From Archilochus colubris (lineage: Eukaryota > Chordata > Aves > Apodiformes > Trochilidae), in assembly GCA_023079485.1 (NCBI GenBank), contig CM041083.1, forward strand, positions 109,905,554 through 109,969,553: a DNA stretch of 64,000 bases, given 5' to 3'. Below, in pieces: positions 51,901 to 63,700 of the stretch (position 1 is the first letter of the stretch; each line of letters starts with the position of its first letter). Below the pieces are notes generated by a model. It made no database searches, was not told where the DNA came from, and worked only from the letters and a program-made list of their open reading frames with translations. Made by a program: the position numbers and the translations under genes.

Positions 51901-54900
51901 CCTTTGCCACCTGCCCCATATACTGAAGTGGCATTCATGACTCTGCTAGGGGTTTTCTTTTCAAGGCTTAGTCCCATAAATGCTGTTTTATGTCATGAGG
52001 CACTGAGGCCGTCAGAGGTAAACAAATGTCATGTCTATTAATGAGTGCCAACAACAACTTGATTGCAACAAAGCCTCAGTTGTTGAATGTTTTTATGAAT
52101 ACCAACATTATTCATTTTGCTCCTGGAATCTCTTCTGTTTTGTTTATGCACATGCACACACATTATATATAATATGTATAGAAAGCACAAGGAGAAAAAA
52201 ATCTGGAATTTTTCCCTCTATAGTGCACTGGAGTTCAGTTTACCCAACATTCACATGACCCGCTTGCTTGTGAAGTCCAAGTGCTCCTCGTTTCCAAGCA
52301 GGATGCCTGGGAGAAGTTAGCAAAAGATAAACAAACAGAGGATTTTCATATAGTAGCATTTTAAAGTCATAAATATGGGCAACTATAAAAGACAATTTGT
52401 GTAGAATAGGTAGTATATTCAAAATTTTTTTTCATTTCTCTTCCTTTTCCTTGTTCTATTTCACAGGAATTTTTCTTCATTATGAAGCATCGGAGTGCTC
52501 CACACTGGATGAGACAGTTCTGTGTCTTCATAATTTTTTTTTTTTTGGCGGGGGGACTGTAAGCATTGTGGTCTTTAAACTCTAGAGATTCAATTCCATG
52601 TTTTGGGTATCCTTTGATAGTGCAGAAATTGTGTTTTGGACTTTTTTTGCAGTTCTTGACCACAAATATACCTTTATTACATTATGAAATGGAAATTCCA
52701 GCATTAGAACATCACAAACCATCTGCAAGGAATTTTACATCAATGATACAAAGTGATTAAGAGCATTTTGCTGCCCTTTCTTGTGTTTGCAGCCTATTTC
52801 TTTTGTATTTTGATGATCCCGCATTCAAAGCAATGCCTCCTACTGAAACCAATGAATGCTTTAATTGTGAGTTAAGCAGGCCCACAGAGAAGCTTATCTA
52901 ATAACACAGGTTTCTTTTTGGCTTGTTTTATGATTCACATTTCTGTATGTTAATGCTTACAGGGAAGACCTGCTAATGTGACTTTTTGTGACCTACCCAG
53001 CTTTCTCCTATGTCTTGGTAGGGAGTCCCTACAGCCCTTTGCTGTGCCCAGCTTTACTGCAGTATTTTGGAGTCTGTTGGACTGCCTCCATTAGAAAAGT
53101 CACGTATGACTTTGTGTTCAGAGGCTCATATTTGTCTGTTAAAATGTTGCATTCAAGTCAATATTCTGTTAGCATCCCAGCCAGGATTTTCCTGTAACCT
53201 ATTGGCATTATGTTCAATAGCAGGATCCTGACAACAGATTTATTGCAATGTTTAACACTATGTCAGGCTACAACTCTCCTTTAGGTCAAATCCTGATCCA
53301 TTTTAGTGCAATTAAATCTCACAGTCTAAAGGGCAAAATTCACCCTTAGACAACTCTGTTTCACCCTGTTAGCCCCTTGGGCCTTTTTCTTGAGGCTCAG
53401 TAAAGTTTGCACAGACACTTGCTTTGCCACTCACCTGGCTTAGTGCCTCTATTTGCTGTTCCATTCAACCACGTAGAGACGTGTCTGACTGCTCCCAACA
53501 CCATGGGGTTTCTACACATTGTAGGAGGCAGTCGTGGACACTTCTTCAACTGTATGACAACCAAACACACAGCCTCACAATTAATATTTTGCTCTGTTTG
53601 GTTAAGATGAATGGCATCTTAAAAAGTTCCATCATGTACAGTAATCATTACGATCATGTGGACAGCCCCTTCCTTAGCTTCTTTAGTCATGACTTCTGCC
53701 CTTTTTTCCTTGATTGATAAGTGACAGCTTTGCATGCTGGACCTTGAAATATATATTTACAGTAGTCTAAGAAATTTGTCCTTAATCAGAGGAGGCTTGA
53801 CTTGCCAGCACATCTTTAGAATATTATTGAGTAACTCATTAAAATGTTAATAGCTTCTGTCAGGATTTATTGATCCTGATGTCAGCTTTTCTCAGAATAA
53901 GAAATAAAGCTGATTTTTATCTTCAGACCATGCTGAGTGATCATTACTTAAATAGAATAATGAGAAGTGCTTGAGGAGAATAATGTATCAGTTCTGAATA
54001 CAGACAGAGCTCTCCAAATGTGTGGAAGATATGTTATCTAGTGTGTGAAATAATTCCTAATATGAGGAAAATTAAGAAGACACATATTATTTTGACAATA
54101 TTTTTTCCTGCTGAAGCAAATAAAGGGAATACAGTCACTTCAATCATTTTCTTTTGGATGGAAATCTCTTTTTTAAAGAAACTTAGAAAAATAAAAATAC
54201 GAGTGCCTTTGTTGTTCATTCCATTCTCAGTTATGCAAGATAAATTAGGCCAAATTGTATTTCACCTTAATTTTAGAAGAAAAACTTTTGATACAGGTAT
54301 TTTCTTCTATTGTCACATTGTTTGGGTTATATGTGGAACTGAACAAAAAACTGACTGACCTAGTGAAGGCGAAGGAGGGAAGGGTATTTGTTTTTCAAAG
54401 GCTGCTGCTAATCTCAGAATCTTTCCCACCATGAGCAATGTTGTCCTACAAGAGTAAAACAGCAAATCCCATGCTGACCCGAGCACAGGCAGGATTGTCA
54501 AGTGTCAAGATGAATGAAGGAAATAAGAAAGAAGAATCTGTCTTTTATATCTTGCTTTAAAATGATTAAGTCAACCTTCAGCAGGATGTGTCTTTTGAGC
54601 ACGTCAACAAGTATTTTACTGCATGTTCAGGACTTTTAACAGATGGGTACAACATTGGGATACTTTGCTAATTTTAAAAGACCCTGAAGACAATATACAG
54701 AAATCTGTCACTTAAAGGCTTTTTAAGCAGCAGCCTATAAAGAAATTCCCTCTGAGCCTGGACGTGAGAATCACTGTGTCCCATGTAAATGTGCTCTTAC
54801 CTTGTACCTTGAAGGTGATAGTCATTTATTGGCAAAAGGATTGGGACATTGCAAATGGGCTAAAAAGTTACTCGGCTGCATTTAAGCTGCAGAGTGGTCA

Positions 54901-55432
54901 GCCTGTGAAAAGGCATTCATAGTCTGAGTGTCTGCAACAAAAGAGCTCAGGCTTCTGATACAAGAGAGTCTTTTAAATCCTGTACTCTTATAACTTAGAA
55001 TTAAAAAAAAGCAAAAACAAACAAACCAAAAAAAAAGTGTATTATTTAGTAGTTTATTTATACAATAAGGGCAAAAAGCAACTGCCAAGAGGTGACAAAT
55101 GCTGAAAAACTGAAAAGAAATAATAATAAAAATAAAAGAAATAATAATTTTAGGACATCCTGAGAGAAGTTTCTTTCTAAACCAGAATGCCTTGTCTGGA
55201 TAAAAAGTAGATTCTGCAGTCAAGGATAATTTATAGGAGTTACAACTATGAGGTTATGAGTAATATTGTTATGGACTTGGTCATCTTACCCTTTCATCAG
55301 ATTAGTCAACATAATAGGACTATGAAATCTGGCAAAACAGCCGGATGTCATCACGTGCTTAATGAATTTTAATCTGGCATTTACAGAATTTGAGAATATA
55401 ATGTGAAAACCCCTAAGTGCTGCCGAGCTTAC
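42961..55432. other. Long unique non-coding stretch
   Basis: No recognised gene or CR1. Features seen are an AT-rich TTA-repeat patch (about 47354-47406) and an unclassified purine-rich region at 48.05-50.46 kb with several open frames (up to 167 codons on the minus strand, 49561-50064). That region may be a very old, unrecognisable insertion. A/T-rich runs lie near 51850 and 55010-55040. None of the open frames shows a domain I can name. Confidence 0.5.
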
Positions 55433-55530
55433 GTGAGTTGCAGTTCTGATTTTCATTAACACTTTTCTTGTGACAGTTGCAAATAAATCCTTGAATTGCT
55501 TGCGTCCCTTTAAATGGATGAAGGCGACAG
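55433..55530 (-). other. Candidate 98-base exon with canonical splice signals
   Basis: On the minus strand the sequence before 55530 reads CTAAC (a branch-point match), then a pyrimidine-rich run, then TCCTCACAG, an acceptor with branch-to-AG distance of about 35 bases. At the other end CAACTCAC is followed by GTAAGC, a good donor. Two of three frames stay open across the interval. One gives a basic peptide containing HLKGRKQFKDLFATV; the other is cysteine-containing with FICNCHKKS. Neither resembles a protein I know, and 98 is not a multiple of three. It could be an exon of an unrecognised gene or long non-coding RNA, or coincidence. There is no upstream or downstream partner exon that I could identify. 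Confidence 0.15.
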
Positions 55531-57436
55531 CTGTGAGGATGCAGACAAGAAACACGATGTGTTAGATGGTAAGCAGCACGCACTTCTGAAACCTGGCTGA
55601 ATCCTTAATATAACATATTAATTGGTTGCACAGAAAGTACAATCTTAATAACATTTGTCCAAAGTGGCACTCATAGAGTAAGGTCTTCAACATGCAAACA
55701 CTTAATTGGATGGGTAAATTTTACATTTACGTGTAATCCTGTTCGATATGCAATAGAAAGTTGCTCACGTATGTAAGTGACTTTACCATCAAGGTCAGGG
55801 TTTACAGAGTGATTTTGAGATTCCTCAGGATAAAAATGCCATCTAAATGTAAAGATACTGTTTGTTAGGCATTAGTGTTTTACAGACAGTAAATTTAATG
55901 GGCCTGATTTTCATTTACCTTTACAGTCAGATGAGGGATCTATTTTGGAAAAGTCACCACTGGGGGGGAAGAAAAACAATAGCCAGGAAATTGCTAATGT
56001 TAATGTGATGTAAAGTCAAGCAACCATTTCGAATCTCATTTAAACTTTGATTCAGGAAGGGACTGAAACATGCACTTAATTTTAATCATGTCAGCAGTCC
56101 CAGCAGTCAGTGAGACCACTTAAAATTAGACATATTCTGCCTGCACAGAGGCCTCAGTCAACAGAGTACAAAATACATTACCATTTCTTGTCTGAATCGC
56201 CTGTGCCCAGTTCTTAATGGATGGATGGTCTTCTCCCAAAATACAATGACAGAATACATATTTAATGGAGCAGAAAAACTTCTCTGCTGACCTGAGTAAA
56301 ACGAGATTTCACTGAAGGGAGAGAAAGTCTCATCCTTTGAGAGATAAATGTTTTAGAGGGACCAAGACAGAAGCTCAGGCAAAAATCCTGGTGCGGTGCT
56401 CTGAGGAACCAAAGCACTGGTGCCCACACGCCTAACTTGACTGTCTAGGTTAAACACCTAAAATAGGAGGGCATTAATATTTTCCATAGAGATTTATCTG
56501 TCTTTTGTTATCCCCCAGGGCATGGTGCTGTGTCATATAATTCATCTGTGCCAGCAATAAATAATTGGATCAAAGCATTCACCACAACTGTGAGAAGCCA
56601 AAGGCTGCTTCAAAACTGCTTTCCTTTCAATGGTGCTATTAAAATTATCTGTATTAGTCTTCATTTTAAGAATTAATCATTCAAGGGAGTTACTTTCAAT
56701 GTCTGTTTAAAACAATACCCCCTTGTGTACTGAACTTTAAAATAAATTGTACATTCTGTTTTTTTATAGGACATATTTATAAATGGGACATGGTCACAGT
56801 CCATATTTTGCACTTTCATTTTTAAATGCTGTGTGATCTAGAACTTGATGGGGTTTGAGTTTTTCTTTTCACAAACATAGAGATCAGAAAGAACCATTTA
56901 TTCTGTTTCTAAAGTAATGATGTGCAACTTAAATGTTCTGCATAATTATTTATACATGTATTTATATATGTGTAGAGATATTTTTATACATTGTGAATGG
57001 GTGTTTTCATTGTATCTTTAAAAAGGTTGCTCACCACAAAGAATTTATACAATTCTTCAGGCTACAGTGTTCTTTTGAAGAACCCAGCAAAATATATCTG
57101 CTGACATTCAGTAAGTGTTTTTTTGGTGTCTTTTTTTAACTTTTTTTTCTCTTAAAATTGGCAAGATACATTTATTTAGTTTATATACATTTTCTCTCAA
57201 TAGCCAACTAGGTATTGTATGTCATTCCAGCTAGACAAGTGGAATGGGAAATTGAGTGTTTTTTGAACTTTGTAAGTATCTTCCTGCATGGTTCAGGAAA
57301 AATGTGTAGGTCTTAAGATTAGAAGGGATCATTACTATTTTCTCTTCTCTTTCTCAGCTATGTATCTCCCTGGATCTGCAGCAGGATCCAGGCCACAGGA
57401 TGCCACCCACAGGACTTCTGTTGTGTTTAGTCTGCT
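55531..57436. other. Unique AT-rich non-coding sequence
   Basis: No gene was recognised. The stretch contains a probable ancient repeat relic (56049-56128) and a repeat-free block, 56460-56760, of conserved-element appearance. The sequence becomes T-rich before the CR1 at 57.4 kb. Confidence 0.55.
56049..56128. repeat. Probable ancient amniote palindromic repeat relic
   Basis: GATTCAGGAAGGGACTGAAA, then ACATGCACTTAATTTTAATC with ATGT following, then CAGCAGTCCCAGCAGTCAG. The ACATG...CTTAATTTTAA...CATGT core is an imperfect inverted repeat. Order and wording match an old palindromic family common in reptile genomes. A similar trace, GGGCCTGATTTTCATTTACC, lies nearby at about 55900-55919. The family name is not assigned. 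Confidence 0.4.
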
Positions 57437-58882
57437 GGGAGTAGTAAGAAATTTGATCAAAGTCATTGGGAACAGGAGAGAGGTGCCTGATGACTGGAGG
57501 AAAGCAAATGTTACTCCAGTCTTCAAGAAAGGCAAAAAAAGAGGACCCAGGTAACTACAGACTGGTCAGCCTCACCTCCATCCCTGGTCAGGTAATGGAA
57601 CAACTCATTCTTGATGATCTCCAGGCACATCAAGGACAAGAGACTTACCAGGAGCAGTCAACATGGCCTTACCAAGGGGAAGTCATGTCTGACAAACCTG
57701 ATAGCCTTATATGAGGATATAACCAGGTGGATGGATGATGGCAGAGCAGTGGATGTAGTATATCTTGATTTCAGGAAGGCATTTGGCACTCTCTTCCACA
57801 GCATCCTTGGAGCTAAACTAAAGAAGTGTGGCCTGAATAATCAGGTAGTGAGGTGGATCAGGAGATGGTTGAAGGGTAGAAGCCAGAGAGTTGTAGTCAG
57901 TGAGATGGAGTCTAGTGGGAAGTCTGTTTCTAGTGGAGTCCCTCAAGGGTCAGTACTGGGACCAGTACTATTCAATATATTTATTGATGTCCTGGATGTG
58001 GGAACAGAGTACACTATCAGCAAGTTTGCTGATGACACAAACCTGGGATGAGTGGCTGACACCCCAGAAGGTGCCATTCAGAAGGACCTAGAGAGTTGGG
58101 CAGGGAAAAATTGAATGAATTATAACAAGGGCAAGTGTAAAGTCTTATATCTGGGAAAGAACAACCCCAGGTACCAGCAGAGGTTGGGGACTGAGATGTT
58201 GGAGAGCAGCACAGGTGAAAGGAACCTGGGGGTGCTGGTGGATGGAAGGATGGCCATGAGCCAGAAATGTGCCCTTGTGGCCAAGAAGGCCAATGGGGTG
58301 CATCCTGGGGTACATTAGAAGGTGGTTAGTAGGTCAAGAGAGGTTCTCCTCCTCCTCTACTCTGCCCTGGTGAGGCTGCATCTGGAATATCGTGTCCAAT
58401 TCTGGGCCCCTCAGTTCCAGAAGGACAGGGAACTGCTTGAAAGAGTCCAACGCAGAGAAACCAAGATGATTAAGGAGTGGAAAATCTCCCTTATGAGGAA
58501 AGGCTGAGGGAGCTGGGGCTCTTCAGTTTGGAGGAGAATGAGGGGTGACCCCATTAATGTTTATAAATATGTAAAGGGTGAGTGCCAGGAGGAAGGAGTA
58601 AAGCTTTTCTCAGGAGTGACTAACAACAGGACAAGGGGCAATGGTTATAAACTGGACCATAGGTGGTTCCAAATAAATATTGGGAAGAATTTTTTCTTTT
58701 TGAGAGTGACAGGGCACTGGAACAGTGAGGCTGTGGAGTCTCCTTCTCTGGAGACATGCAAAACCCACCCAGATGCGTTCCAGTGTGACCCGCTTATAGG
58801 TGACCCTGCTCTGGCAGGGGGGAGTGGACTTGATGATCTTTCAAGGTCCTATCCAACCTCTAACTTTCTATGATTCTACGAA
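57437..58882 (+). mobile_element. CR1 non-LTR retrotransposon, 1.45 kb, best preserved copy
   Basis: Starts at the end of the endonuclease-RT linker (GNRREVPDDWRKANVTPVFK) and runs through the whole RT region to a TATGATTCTACGA tail at about 58868-58881. Protein landmarks in order are [66 protein letters not shown] (aspartates 58031-58036, catalytic box intact), [30 protein letters not shown] and [14 protein letters not shown]. Two frameshifts lie near 57540 (in an A7 run) and near 57610. In-frame stops occur at 58049-58051 and 58316-58318. The rest from 57611 stays in one frame, so this is the youngest-looking copy in the window, although still dead. The 3' non-coding part (58538-58860) differs from that of the 21 kb copy, suggesting another subfamily. 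Confidence 0.96.
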
Positions 58883-59317
58883 TTTTGAAGAGGAAGAAAT
58901 AAGACATGGGGCTTCTGAATCCACCTACAGACCAAGTCAGTTTTAAAGGACTTCCAGTTATAGAAAGTTTATAATATTCTGTAGTAAAAGTTGTTTCATT
59001 GCTAGGTTGTTCTGTACATCTAGTTACCATGTGCCCTTGGTAAAACAGACAAGGATCTTTCCTGGAATGACATTTTCTCACAGCACATTTCCAGCAGAGA
59101 AAGAGAGTTACTAAGGTACTCCTATTCCCTTATTATTCCTAGTGTTGGACCTGCTGCATGTCTGTGTTCCCAGCCTGATCCATTTTTTTTTTTTTGATAA
59201 TTACTTTCAAAATCACAGGTGAAATCTCCCGTAGCTGTACAATTGAAGTTCAGTGGGGTATAAACCATATCACTTATCACATGTGGATCATCTCATGTTT
59301 AATGTTCAAAAATCCTG
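58883..59317. other. Spacer between CR1 copies
   Basis: Unique sequence with a run of 13 T at 59183-59195. No gene was recognised. Confidence 0.6.
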
Positions 59318-59528
59318 AAAATATAAGAAAAAACTTCTTTATTATGAGGGTGACAAGGCACTGGAACAGGCCACCCAGGGAGGTTGTGGAGTCCCCTTCT
59401 CTGGAGATACTCAGGCCCTGCCTGGATGCAGTCCTGTGTGAGGTGATGTAGGTGATCCTGCTTTAGCAGGAGAGTTGGACTAGATGATTTCTAGAGGCCC
59501 GTTCCAACTCTGACAGTTCTGTGAATCC
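59318..59528 (+). mobile_element. CR1 3'-end fragment, plus strand
   Basis: About 210 bases of CR1 3' non-coding end: TTATGAGGGTGACAAGGCAC, TGGAACAGGCCACCCAGGGA, GGTTGTGGAGTCCCCTTCTC, then GTTGGACTAGATGATTTCTA and a short TTCTGTGAATCC tail. It shares the GTGGAGTCCCCTTCTCTGGA wording with the copy at 57.4-58.9 kb (there GTGGAGTCTCC), so the two are probably of the same or a closely related subfamily. It is heavily 5'-truncated and non-coding. Confidence 0.93.
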
Positions 59529-60559
59529 AGGACTACTTTAGACCACATTATTTTCCACCGTTCCCAGGCTTTTATATAAAAGGTTCACTTTCTTAATTCA
59601 CAGTTTACAATAATTTCTTAAAGAACTGATTCTTCAATCGGTTCTTCAGCATGTTTTTGATGCAGGAGGTTGTTCCAGCATCTTTACCAGCACCGCAGAA
59701 CTTTCTTCCCCAGCCAGCTTCCAAGATCAGGAAAATCCATGAAAATGTACTAAAAAACTCCACAGTTTAAATTATAAAATAAATCTCTACCTTCACATAA
59801 TAATTTACCTATCTAGATCCTTATGAGGATCTATATTATATTACTCTTACTCATGTACTCATGTATTATTCTTACTCATGTATATATATTACTCTTACTC
59901 ATGTAAGAACTACAACTTGTGGCTTGACCAACAACTTCTGGCTTAAGCAAGAACACAAAAAAATGCTGCTGATAAAAATTCAGCTGACCAAGGCATGGCC
60001 CATGCAGCTTGGTAATCATTCACTCCTTAAACTCAGCTTCACAGTCTACAAATAATTTTAAAAGAGATCGTGTGATATTGTGAGCACTGAAATTCCATGG
60101 AAAATAATTTGAGATGTGAAAATATTCCACAATAAAAATATTGTAAGGATGTTTTTATTCCATTTAATTTAGCTAAAATTTGCTTTGAAAAAATTCACTG
60201 CCCATATGAACTAAGAGTAGATTTTAAGTGATTTCCCCAAAACAACAACTCATCAAAAGAGGAAGCAGGAAAGAAGGTTTCTTGGGGAGAGCAAATACCT
60301 TGATCAAAGAAGACATTCCTATTTAGAAGGGGGCATTTCCTAGCCCATGTGTGAGGTGAACATTTACACTGTAAAAATTGCTGAAAAAAACTGTGAAGCT
60401 CAACCAAGTCTGTTCTACCAAAGATGCTACTGCTTACTTGGATAGATGGCAAAGTGTCAGATGTTTTGTGTCCCTGAAAACATTTGAGAGTTTGTGCCTC
60501 TGATCATGAATGTCTCAGACCAAACCATGGAGGTGGATCATTACTCATTTGTTCTTAAC
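59529..60559. other. Unique non-coding sequence
   Basis: No gene was recognised. It contains the triple short repeat at 59841-59903 in AT-rich sequence. Confidence 0.6.
59841..59903. repeat. Three spaced copies of a 15-mer
   Basis: TTACTCTTACTCATG at 59841-59855, TTATTCTTACTCATG at 59866-59880 and TTACTCTTACTCATG at 59889-59903. Starts are 25 and 23 bases apart, with AT-rich spacers of different length. It is a small degenerate tandem array. Confidence 0.85.
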
Positions 60560-60713
60560 AGGATGCCCCATCTATGGAAACTTTCAGGGTCAGGTTAGAT
60601 GGGGCTGTGTGCAACCTGATCTAGTTAAAGATGTCCCTGTTCCTTAAGGGCAGTTTGGACTGAAGGCATTTAAAGGTCCCTTTCCACTCAAACTCCTCTG
60701 TGATGCTCTGATG
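60560..60713 (+). mobile_element. Old CR1 3'-end relic, plus strand
   Basis: Reads AGGATGCCCCATCTATGGAA, GTCAGGTTAGATGGGGCTGT, GCAACCTGATCTAGTTAAAG, then TTTAAAGGTCCCTTTCCACT and a decayed tail, CTGTGATGCTCTGATG. This is a CR1 3' end of an older subfamily than the copies at 57.4 and 59.3 kb. The short segment where a GGACTAGATGA-type stretch is expected has diverged. Non-coding. Confidence 0.9.
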
Positions 60714-63700
60714 TGTAACTAGTAACACCACATGATCCACCCAAGCCTGTTATTTATACACAAGCAACCAATGATTTCTAACAGTGAGCAGTAATTTCTA
60801 AATGCATTTCTCTTTCCCTTCTGCTTGTATAGGTGAGGAAGAGGATAAAGGAAGAGGAAGTGGCTTACTTTGCTGGGTGCTTACTGTAACCAAGACACAA
60901 CTGATGCTAGGAAAAGCTGATTGGCTTATTTTATCTGCTATCCCATAAAAAGTGGTAATTGACATTTGAATGTATGACGTGTTGCATTCCTTCATAACAC
61001 TACAGTAATTGACTGCACATGAAACTGTAGTGCACTGGGTGACCCTGGAGTGTGCCACACACCTGGAAGCAGTGAAGTTCAATTAATGTGTCATTGCTAC
61101 TAATAACAGCTACTAGTGAGAACCTCCAGCCAGTTGCTACACCAGAGGAAATAGTAATCCTTGTATTTAGGCAGATAGTGTACAGTAAACACCAAGGATC
61201 TATTGTTTACATGCAGAGCTGTTTTGGATCAACAGTTAAAATGTTGTTCTCTTAATAAATTGCATTTTCAGTAAATTACACAATTTAATTTACCCCTGTG
61301 CTGAGTTTGTTTAGCTTTGTGTGCAAAAATTTGCAGATACTAAAATAAAATCAGCTGAGAGCCATTAGTAGACTAAATCAATAGTACTGAGACAAGGGTT
61401 CATGCAATAAAAAGAGGACATAAATCACACTCTTGTGCAGAAAAAAAATACCGTAAAATGGCCTTAAGGATTTGATTTGATCTGTCAGACCCCAGGAAAT
61501 TTAGAGTTAAGAGTTGAAACTCCTTCTTTAACTTCCCTTATTGATGAAATCAAGTAATCAGAAGTCCTATGCTAAGCATTTGCACGTATGGAAGTGCATA
61601 CAGTCTAAATTTTCTTCATTTACAGTACAAAGTAGAGGACATCAAAAGCAAAAGTGTACATCTGTGATGGACCAGAACAGAGGCAGGCAGGGTTGAAGTT
61701 CTTTTTACTATTTCAGCATCACGTCTGGTTTCATTAAGTAGTAAACATCGAGCTCTTGAGACAAGTTACATGTCCTATGTGCTGAACCTAAGATGTCATT
61801 AAACCATTAAACCAAAAGCTCATAGGTAAGAAAGTATCATTCCAGTAAGGCCTGGTTCCAGAACATCTCTGTCCTCAGTAGGATTACAAAGCAGGATATC
61901 AAGTTACAAATATTACATCATTTGAAAATGCCTCCTCTGACTGAAAGCCATGTTAATACTGAAGACCATGATGTTGATTCATGAGGAGTTTAGCCTCTTC
62001 ACAGGAACCTGCTTGCAGTATCAAACCTGTGAATTTTTACTGGTGTTGAGACAAATCTCACAGGAGTTGTAGTTTCTGGCTGAGTAATCCCCAGAGACAA
62101 AACATCTTATTCAAAATGGGTTTGAACTTCTGCAGAGCTTCCCTCCTCTTCTAGCAGCTATCATCACCACATCTATTTTATTTCTCCAATCATGCTGTTC
62201 TCTCATCTTAGATTTGTCTGAGATTTATCTGTCAGCTTTATCTGCCCCTAAACTCGCTTCAGCTCTCTAGCTGATTCTCTCAGGCATTCATGATAAATAA
62301 TATTCTCTGTGTTCTTCATGCTCCTATTTCCCCTCACTCTACTTTTATACGTCTCGATTTAAAGCCTGTCCTTCTGACCTGCCTGAAATCCCAATATGTT
62401 CATGGAATTAGAGTACAAACTTCCTCAGTGATGGGTCTCTAGCAGTCAGTAAAGCACGGGTTAAGTAGTTGCAAAAATATTTCTCTTGTATTAATTGCAC
62501 AGATATTCAGCTCAGACTAAGATTCATTCTGGTTTTGTTTTTTTTTAACTATATAGTTCATGCTGCAAGTGTTCAGAGGGTAAGAGACGTTGCTGTAATC
62601 AATCCCACTGTGAGTATTTGCACTGTCCAATACTTGCAATCTATTCAGGGTAAACAGTTGTCTTCCAATCACCACTGCAGGTTTCCCAAGGTGTGCTTAT
62701 AACATGTATCCAGTGCTGGAGAAACCCTGGAGTAGAGAAAGCTTGAAGGGGAAAAAAAAATAAAACAAATAACCAAAACAACCCAGAACAAACAGAGAAG
62801 GTTCTGACTTCAAAATGGAGGAAAGAGGAGAAAAGCACTTTCAAAATTTGACTTTTATATTAGGCAGCATGAAGCAAAGACATAAAAAACCTTCTGAAGT
62901 CTTTCAAGTGATAAAAGGACTGTTTGGAAACAACAGTATGCGTCAGCTTCTATTGATGGAGAAAATCAGAGCTTTTCTTCTCTCAGAAAAGAAATACACT
63001 GCATTTCTGGAAATGCAAGGAAATTCTGCATAGTTTTAGGGGGGAGGAGAGGGGTAGGGAAGGTGGCTTTCTTTCTATTGCAGCATGGTAGCCTCCATTT
63101 GGGAGCCTTTAGCCCAAGAATTTTATTTGGTTGAAGTTTGTTATATGGAGATGGTTATATGAGAAGAGATGATCACAACAATGTTCAGAAACTCCTAATG
63201 AGTAGGACCAGAATACAGTTGAATAATTTTTGTACTACTTCATAGAAATGTGAAAACAAATTTCTCTTAGTTTTTTTATATAGGAAAATGTAAAAGAAAC
63301 TTTACCTTGGAGACCTAAAGGTTTTGTTGTAGCTTCTCATAAATAACCCAAACCCTACCATTATTTTCAAACCAAGTGTTATCTACCTAAACTGCTGTGG
63401 GATTGAGCTTTTCAAAAGGAAATGCATTAAAAAAGCTGAGCAATGAAAAATGTAAGCTATCCATGGGGAGATGCTGAGTGGGCTGATTCTTGCAGTGTTC
63501 GTCCTACATCAGATTTTGGTATCTTCTTCACCATGAGGTTCCCTGACTGGGATTTTCTTCCAGTCTTTTTATTTTCTTTCTCTGTTAATTTATTTGTTGA
63601 GTTTGGGGTTTGAAGAGGAAAAGCAGAAAAAACTGCTTAAGCTTTAAGACTGGAGAAAGAACACCAGTTTTCCTCATGCTTCTGGTATACCAGACAGTGG

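Noticed and set aside
58538..58873. 111-codon open frame at the end of a CR1
   Set aside because: It covers the CR1 3' non-coding end, which is conserved at the nucleotide level and does not encode protein.
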